Part shown: positions 15,231 through 19,438 of the stretch, piece after piece | How the letters are laid out: each line of letters opens with the position of its first letter | How positions within the stretch are numbered: the stretch's first letter is position 1 | Assembly (NCBI GenBank): GCA_963558965.1 | Contig: CAUWIT010000021.1 | Location: 1 to 19,438, forward strand | Reading direction: 5' to 3' | DNA length: 19,438 bases | DNA from: Gallibacter sp963558965 | GTDB taxonomy: Bacteria; Bacillota; Clostridia; Peptostreptococcales; Anaerovoracaceae | Translations under genes and position numbers: made by a program | The notes under the pieces: generated by a model | Told to the model about the DNA's origin: nothing | Seen by the model: only the letters and a program-made list of their open reading frames with translations | Databases searched by the model: none

Positions 15231-17912
15231 ATGAAAAAAACTTTCAAAAAAGCCACATCGCTATTTTTGGTTTTTGCCATGGTTCTTACCATGTCTACAG
15301 GCATAACAAAAACTGCTTTTGCGGCTGAAAAACCACCTACTTCAGTGAGTTATGCAATAAGTGCTAACTCATCAGCTGGAGCAGTTGGCCTTGACTTTGG
15401 CAGCGAAAACGCTAGTTGGATCAATGCCATTACAAAAGTTACAGTCAATGAAAAAGAGTACACAAATGGCAATGACTCTTTTTTCCCTGCTTCACCATAT
15501 TTCAAATCCAGCACTAGATTATCAGGTGCATACGGTTCTTACGCTGGAGTTGATTTATCAGAAGTAGATACAAAAGATGGCGCTGCAACTGTAGTTATAA
15601 GTGCAACAGGATACGAAGACCTGACAGTAAAAATCACTAAAAGCAACCAACAATACATTCCTGAAATAGTAACTTCAGATAATGATGTTGATAGCGATAA
15701 AGAAGAACCAAAGACTATTTCTTTAGATAAGATAAAGATTTCAGATAACGGCGGGATTTTAGCAGCTACAAGCTGGTACTTCACTTTTGACGACGCAGAA
15801 GATTTTGTAGCCAATGTAACAGAAGTAACTGTTAACGATGAAACTTGGGAAGGAAAAAACTTTAGCCCATCAGCCGGAGGCGCATATTTTGCAGACAAAG
15901 ACAACAACAGACTTGTATTTAGCATTAAGAACTACGGCTCCAAAGAAACTATAAAAAGCGGAGATATTATAAATATCAAAGCAGATGGCTACAACGACTT
16001 AACATTTAAATTTGTACTAGATAAAAACGGTGAAAACCCTTATGTAACATATGGAGATGAAAAAGGCGATGTATACCAGCTACACGCAAAAATCGAAGGA
16101 TCTTTTGAAGCTGCCATTACAGGACAAAAAAATTACGATGGAGTCTCTGGTGCAACAGGTTCAGCTTCATCAAACAAAAACAGCAATGTAACTGTCTACG
16201 GAGCTCTTACAGACAAAGATGCTTCTCCTACAGATAATGACTGGGAAGAACTTGGCTCAACTTCTTCAAATATCAAACTTGAAGGAAGCAAATGCTCAGT
16301 TTCTATTGTTCCAAATACAGAAGCAGGTACTTCTTCATCAGCAGACAGCGGTATGACTGGTGTATTTTCAACAATTAGCAGTGCACTTACATTAAACGGC
16401 ACTCCTAAGGATCCTGGAAGTTATCTAATTTCCATTAAAATTACAGATGATCAGGGACGCACAGCAACAAGTAACACATTGGATTTTAAAATCTACTCAG
16501 GAGAAGAAAAACTAGCGGATCAGCTGGTAACATCTAACTTCAAAGAGACTCAAGACGGCAAATACCTTTGGGATATTATGGAACCTTGGGCAATTAAAAA
16601 CTTTGGCAGCAATGTTAATGGTCAAGATAATTCAGTTAGAGCTCCAGTGGATTTAAAAGCTTGGTACGGTTCTCACGAAAGCGGCACATACGGGTACCTT
16701 GGATATGATATTCCTTGGACTGATGTAAAATCAGGAAACATACCGCAGACCCTTTATATCCCATCAGGATGTAATCTAACATTTGTAAACATGGAAATTT
16801 TAAGCAGCGTGCACATCGTAGTTGAAAACGGCGGCACTCTAAACTTGAGAGACTCAGTTGTTCAAGGAATTATCGACGTTGAAAATGGCGGTACTTTTTC
16901 AATGAACTACGATAGTTACAGCAACGAATTTTTAACAGGCTCATCGATTTGTGGCCAGCTTCGTCTAGCTGATGGAGCTATCCTAGAAAATGCTTCAATC
17001 TACTCTAACACTAACTACCTTGCTAACGGAGATCTTGCAGATCGTACAAACAGCGATGCAGTTGTAGCAGCAACAGGCAATGTAACTGTAAATGGTAAAG
17101 TGTTTATCAAAGGTGATGAAGCAGGTGCTGACAACATCGGTCAGACAGGTCTAAAAGTGACAAATGGCACTGTAAATATAACATCAGGATCAACTCTTGT
17201 AACATACGGCGGCAACGGCAAAGTCCAGCTATTTGCTAAAAGCGGTAACGCCCTACAGCTTGATAACGGTACAATTACAGGAGATGGAAAACTTGTAGCT
17301 ATTGCAGGTCAGACGATGTGGGGTAACGGCGGAATGGCTGTTTCTGGCTCTGGCACTATTTCTGCTTACGAAGCATTTCTTCAAGGCGCTACAGGTAGCA
17401 AATTACAAAATGCAACTCCTGGAAAAGCAGTCTTTGGAGACATCAATGTAACAAGCAAAAAAATATATAAAGGAGACGGAACTCTTGGTGAAACTGGAGC
17501 AGACGATTCACTTGCTCCTCTATACTGGACAGCTGGAATTGATAAAACACCAAACCTAGATCTATTTGAAACAACAGATGCTCCAGTAGTACCGGAAACT
17601 CCAACTGTACCGGAAGACCCAGAAACTCCTAATACTCCGGATACTCCAACTGTACCCGAAAATCCTGGAACTTCTGAAGTACCTAATAATGAAAATATCA
17701 ACAATATAAACACAAGTACAAATAAAGATAACAACACTGACGCTACTTCATCTAGCACTAAAAAAGATACAAAATCTAGTTCAAAAGCTAGTGTATCCAG
17801 CGAAGTTCAGACAGGAGATCAAGTAAATGTAGCCCTAATCAGCTTAATTTGCCTAATCTCACTTGCTGGCGTCGGCCTTGTAAGTCTAAAAAAAGAAAAA
17901 CATAATAATTAA
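15231..17912 (+). CDS. Cell-surface protein with two hemoglobin-interacting (DUF1533/HID-like) domains
   Basis: 893 residues. GGAGGG lies 8 bases before the ATG. The signal peptide has KKTFKK, a hydrophobic core and AFAA (29-32). Two repeats look like DUF1533/HID domains: about 38-137 (WINAITKVTVNEKEY ... VVISATGYEDLTVKI) and 163-265 (FVANVTEVTVNDETW ... INIKADGYNDLTFKF). Such domains bind hemoglobin or heme in some Gram-positive receptors. An Ig-like region (about 285-430) and a Gly/Asn/Thr-rich beta-helix-like region (about 530-780) follow, then a Pro/Glu/Thr spacer (about 793-830), a Ser/Lys/Asn stretch and the tail VQTGDQ plus hydrophobic segment and KKEK. The tail resembles a sortase signal but lacks the Leu-Pro of LPxTG. 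Heme binding is inferred from domain resemblance; general adhesion is the alternative. Confidence 0.85.
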   Translation: MKKTFKKATSLFLVFAMVLTMSTGITKTAFAAEKPPTSVSYAISANSSAGAVGLDFGSENASWINAITKVTVNEKEYTNGNDSFFPASPYFKSSTRLSGAYGSYAGVDLSEVDTKDGAATVVISATGYEDLTVKITKSNQQYIPEIVTSDNDVDSDKEEPKTISLDKIKISDNGGILAATSWYFTFDDAEDFVANVTEVTVNDETWEGKNFSPSAGGAYFADKDNNRLVFSIKNYGSKETIKSGDIINIKADGYNDLTFKFVLDKNGENPYVTYGDEKGDVYQLHAKIEGSFEAAITGQKNYDGVSGATGSASSNKNSNVTVYGALTDKDASPTDNDWEELGSTSSNIKLEGSKCSVSIVPNTEAGTSSSADSGMTGVFSTISSALTLNGTPKDPGSYLISIKITDDQGRTATSNTLDFKIYSGEEKLADQLVTSNFKETQDGKYLWDIMEPWAIKNFGSNVNGQDNSVRAPVDLKAWYGSHESGTYGYLGYDIPWTDVKSGNIPQTLYIPSGCNLTFVNMEILSSVHIVVENGGTLNLRDSVVQGIIDVENGGTFSMNYDSYSNEFLTGSSICGQLRLADGAILENASIYSNTNYLANGDLADRTNSDAVVAATGNVTVNGKVFIKGDEAGADNIGQTGLKVTNGTVNITSGSTLVTYGGNGKVQLFAKSGNALQLDNGTITGDGKLVAIAGQTMWGNGGMAVSGSGTISAYEAFLQGATGSKLQNATPGKAVFGDINVTSKKIYKGDGTLGETGADDSLAPLYWTAGIDKTPNLDLFETTDAPVVPETPTVPEDPETPNTPDTPTVPENPGTSEVPNNENINNINTSTNKDNNTDATSSSTKKDTKSSSKASVSSEVQTGDQVNVALISLICLISLAGVGLVSLKKEKHNN

Positions 17913-17929
17913 CTTCCGAACAAATAAAC

Positions 17930-17973
17930 ATATAAAAAATATCGCCTTAACTTTTACAGTTAGGGCGATATTT
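17930..17973. terminator. Bidirectional intrinsic terminator between convergent genes
   Basis: A 15-bp stem, 17937-17951 with 17959-17973, has loop TTTTACA. On the minus strand it ends in a run of six Ts, so it serves the EFR1 gene's 3' end best; on the plus strand it follows the HID surface gene, but the T-run is short. Confidence 0.8.
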
Positions 17974-17990
17974 ACTATCTAATCATCTTT

Positions 17991-18749
17991 CTATATAAAA
18001 AATTCATTTTCATTGCGAACGCCTTTAAGTGGTCCTAAAAGCTGTTCCATTTTTTCTTCCAAAGGTGGTGGTAAAATACGAGCATGTGCTGGACACTGTG
18101 CCACACAAGCCATACACAAAATGCATTTTCCAATATCAGTAGATACATTGTTCCCATCAATTTTTATAGCATCCACTGGACAATAGCTTGCACATACACC
18201 GCAGTGATTGCAAGCATCAAGTGAAATAGGGGCTGCTGGCATATTCATCTCATCTTTGTAAGGTCTATTGCCAGGCACTTCAACTTTATCTCCGCTACCA
18301 TTTTCAATTTTATCAAGTACCTTTTTAGCAAAATCAAGAATGACTTCTTCGTCTTTTGCGTCTGGTCTACCTTTGCCAACTTCTGGCGCCATAGAGTGCT
18401 GTGCAATCAATGCCGCAGATGCAATAACCTGAAATCCACATTTTTCACTTACATCATTTAGCTCAAGCAAAGCATCTTCATAAGCTCTGTTACCAAAAAC
18501 AACTAGAGTAACAACCTTTTTACCTTTGCCATCGATCTTACTAATTTTTTCAGAAACAACCCCTGGGATTCTGCCTCCGAAAACAGGTGCAGCTATAACA
18601 ACTACATCTCCCTCAGGCTGTCTTGTTTCCTCTTTTACACCTAAATCAATTAACTTAACATTTTCAGCCATACCTTCGCAAAAGATATTTGCAGCTTTTT
18701 TAGTGCCACCAGTTGGGCTAAAATAATATAATTCTACCTGATTAATCAT
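17991..18749 (-). CDS. EFR1-type flavodoxin/2x[4Fe-4S] ferredoxin, Rrf2-linked copy
   Basis: 252 residues from the ATG at 18749, supported by GGGAGG 7 bases upstream; an ATG ten codons earlier lies inside the operator region. FMN-loop motif FSPTGGT (10-16), APVFGGRIPG (54-63), FGNRAYED (85-92) and two ferredoxin clusters, Cys180/183/186/190 and Cys209/212/215/219. The layout is the same as in the 3061-3825 protein, and both end in EFFI/ELFI, so the two are paralogues with clearly diverged sequence. A cytosolic electron-transfer role is implied. It is driven by a perfect consensus promoter that carries an Rrf2-type operator, so expression is probably strong but repressible. Confidence 0.9.
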   Translation of the reverse strand: MINQVELYYFSPTGGTKKAANIFCEGMAENVKLIDLGVKEETRQPEGDVVVIAAPVFGGRIPGVVSEKISKIDGKGKKVVTLVVFGNRAYEDALLELNDVSEKCGFQVIASAALIAQHSMAPEVGKGRPDAKDEEVILDFAKKVLDKIENGSGDKVEVPGNRPYKDEMNMPAAPISLDACNHCGVCASYCPVDAIKIDGNNVSTDIGKCILCMACVAQCPAHARILPPPLEEKMEQLLGPLKGVRNENEFFI

Positions 18750-18779
18750 CAATCTACCTCCCAAATACAATTTATACAT

Positions 18780-18806
18780 CCGTTGTATTTTTATTTTTTA
18801 CAACGG
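18780..18806. promoter_or_regulatory. Operator 1 (inverted repeat, 27 bp)
   Basis: CCGTTGTA (18780-18787), 11-bp AT-only spacer, TACAACGG (18799-18806). It covers the expected start site of the EFR1 promoter. It has the same design as operator 2, whose centre is 43 bp away (about four helical turns). Confidence 0.7.
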
Positions 18807-18808
18807 AA

Positions 18809-18837
18809 ATTATACCCTTTTCCCGTTGTATTGTCAA
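18809..18837 (-). promoter_or_regulatory. Consensus promoter of the EFR1 gene
   Basis: On the minus strand TTGACA (18832-18837), exactly 17 bp, TATAAT (18809-18814). Both hexamers are perfect. Confidence 0.85.
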
Positions 18838-18848
18838 TATTTACAACG
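18824..18848. promoter_or_regulatory. Operator 2 (inverted repeat, 25 bp)
   Basis: CGTTGTA (18824-18830), 11-bp spacer, TACAACG (18842-18848). It lies over both -35 boxes: minus strand 18832-18837 and plus strand 18840-18845. Confidence 0.7.
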
Positions 18849-18868
18849 ACAATAAACTGGAGTATAAT
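18840..18868 (+). promoter_or_regulatory. Promoter of the rrf2-family gene
   Basis: TTTACA (18840-18845), 17 bp, TATAAT (18863-18868), about 25 bp before the start codon. The -35 box is part of operator 2, suggesting autoregulation. Confidence 0.75.
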
Positions 18869-18893
18869 ATCAAACTGTAAAGGAGAAAAACAA

Positions 18894-19331
18894 ATGCGAT
18901 TAAATACAAAATATTCTATAGCACTTCACTGTTTAATATTTATAGAAGAATACCAATCAAAAACTAAAGTTACAAGTGAACTTTTAGCAAAAAGCACTGG
19001 CTGCAACTCATCTGCAATTAGAGCCATATTAAATACACTCCAAAAAGCTGATATTATTTCAGTAAAACGAGGAGTAGGCGGAGCCTATCTAAATCGTGAT
19101 CCACGTGATTTAAACATTTGGGAAATATATAAAGCTATTGAACCAAACGGTCTGAAAAATCTAATAGGATTACATCCAAATCCATCTGAAAAATGTCCTG
19201 TAGGAAATAAAATACGCACAGTCTTAGAAGAGCCATATGTAGAAGTAGGTGAAGCTTTGCGTGTTGCAATGGAAGACATCTCACTACAACATATAATCGA
19301 CAACTATCACAAAGAAGAAGAAAACCAATAG
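18894..19331 (+). CDS. Rrf2-family transcriptional regulator
   Basis: 145 residues from the ATG at 18894, with AAAGGAG upstream; a longer in-frame reading from 18783 would translate the operators and is rejected. The winged helix is typical of Rrf2: MRLNTKYSIALHCLIFI, VTSELLAKSTGCNSSAIRAILNTLQKADIISVKRGVGGAYL (about 1-66), then LNIWEIYKAIE and a C-terminal helix. Iron-sulfur members such as IscR have three clustered cysteines near residues 92-104; here only Cys101 is in that region, with Cys13 and Cys37 elsewhere, so a cluster of that type is unlikely and thiol sensing is possible. It is divergent from the EFR1 gene across two matching inverted repeats, so it most likely represses both promoters. 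Confidence 0.92.
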   Translation: MRLNTKYSIALHCLIFIEEYQSKTKVTSELLAKSTGCNSSAIRAILNTLQKADIISVKRGVGGAYLNRDPRDLNIWEIYKAIEPNGLKNLIGLHPNPSEKCPVGNKIRTVLEEPYVEVGEALRVAMEDISLQHIIDNYHKEEENQ

Positions 19332-19343
19332 ACTAATAGAAAA

Positions 19344-19377
19344 AGCTGTTGTATCAAATCGCTTTGATACAACAGCT
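19344..19377 (-). terminator. Perfect 15-bp hairpin after the tRNA gene
   Basis: AGCTGTTGTATCAAA (19344-19358) and TTTGATACAACAGCT (19363-19377) pair perfectly around TCGC. On the minus strand it is followed by TTTTTCTATT, downstream of the tRNA. On the plus strand it follows the rrf2-family stop by about 12 bp but lacks a T-run. Confidence 0.75.
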
Positions 19378-19392
19378 GAAAACAAAAAAAAA

Positions 19393-19438
19393 TGGTGCCC
19401 AGACTCGGAATCGAACCAAGGACACGGGGATTTTCAGT
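19393..19438 (-). tRNA. tRNA-Phe (GAA), 3' part, cut by window end
   Basis: The minus strand reads the end of the anticodon arm (CTGAAAA loop with anticodon GAA, 3' stem TCCCC), variable loop, T arm with GGTTCGATTCC, acceptor strand TCTGGGC, discriminator A and encoded CCA (19393-19395). The 5' half lies beyond 19438. Confidence 0.85.

Noticed and set aside
18783..18893. Longer N-terminus of the Rrf2-family protein
   Set aside because: It would run through the operators and promoters, lacks a ribosome binding site, and Rrf2 proteins begin at the MRLNTKYSI-like segment.

Overview
The window comes from a low-G+C Gram-positive anaerobe, most likely a member of the Clostridia. The signs are AT-rich intergenic DNA, strong AGGAGG-type ribosome binding sites, two flavodoxin/2x[4Fe-4S] ferredoxin fusion proteins, a U32 peptidase-family/ABC-F pair, and surface proteins with Gram-positive signal and anchor sequences. 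I cannot name the genus. Stop codons are standard: TAA, TGA and TAG all end intact genes.

Left part (1-5400). A minus-strand cluster reads EFR1-type flavodoxin-ferredoxin (3061-3825), then a fumarylacetoacetate hydrolase-family gene that overlaps it by ATGA (2172-3064), then a membrane/surface beta-helix protein (129-2060). The last two are broken: the hydrolase by a one-base frameshift near 2918-2930, and the surface protein by a single amber codon at 1866-1868 inside a Ser/Gln-rich tandem repeat. An M18 aminopeptidase (3935-5326) is transcribed divergently.

Middle (5400-13960), all minus strand. An uncharacterised 136-aa protein is followed 13 bp later by FtsH. Next come a TetR regulator, an ArsC-like/PadR pair, and a U32-family protein in an operon with a duplicated-ATPase ABC-F protein. 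Between tetR and padR, on the plus strand, lies a consensus promoter followed about 90 nt later by an intrinsic terminator: a candidate small RNA. Its promoter shares a perfect 19-bp palindrome with the probable tetR promoter.

Right part (13960-19438). An ApbE flavin-transferase lipoprotein (minus) and an 893-aa surface protein with two probable hemoglobin-interacting (DUF1533/HID) domains (plus) are divergent genes. Their best promoters face each other across about 90 bp, so the two leaders are predicted to be mutually antisense; the plus leader also contains an intrinsic terminator. Then a second EFR1-type protein (minus) and an Rrf2-family regulator (plus) share a short intergenic region with two inverted repeats of identical design (CGTTGTA-N11-TACAACG) placed on consensus promoters. 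The window ends inside a tRNA-Phe(GAA) gene on the minus strand.

The most interesting material is regulatory: the sRNA candidate under a probable TetR operator, the antisense/attenuated leader between apbE and the HID surface protein, and the Rrf2 twin-operator switch controlling a redox protein. All are inferred from sequence alone.
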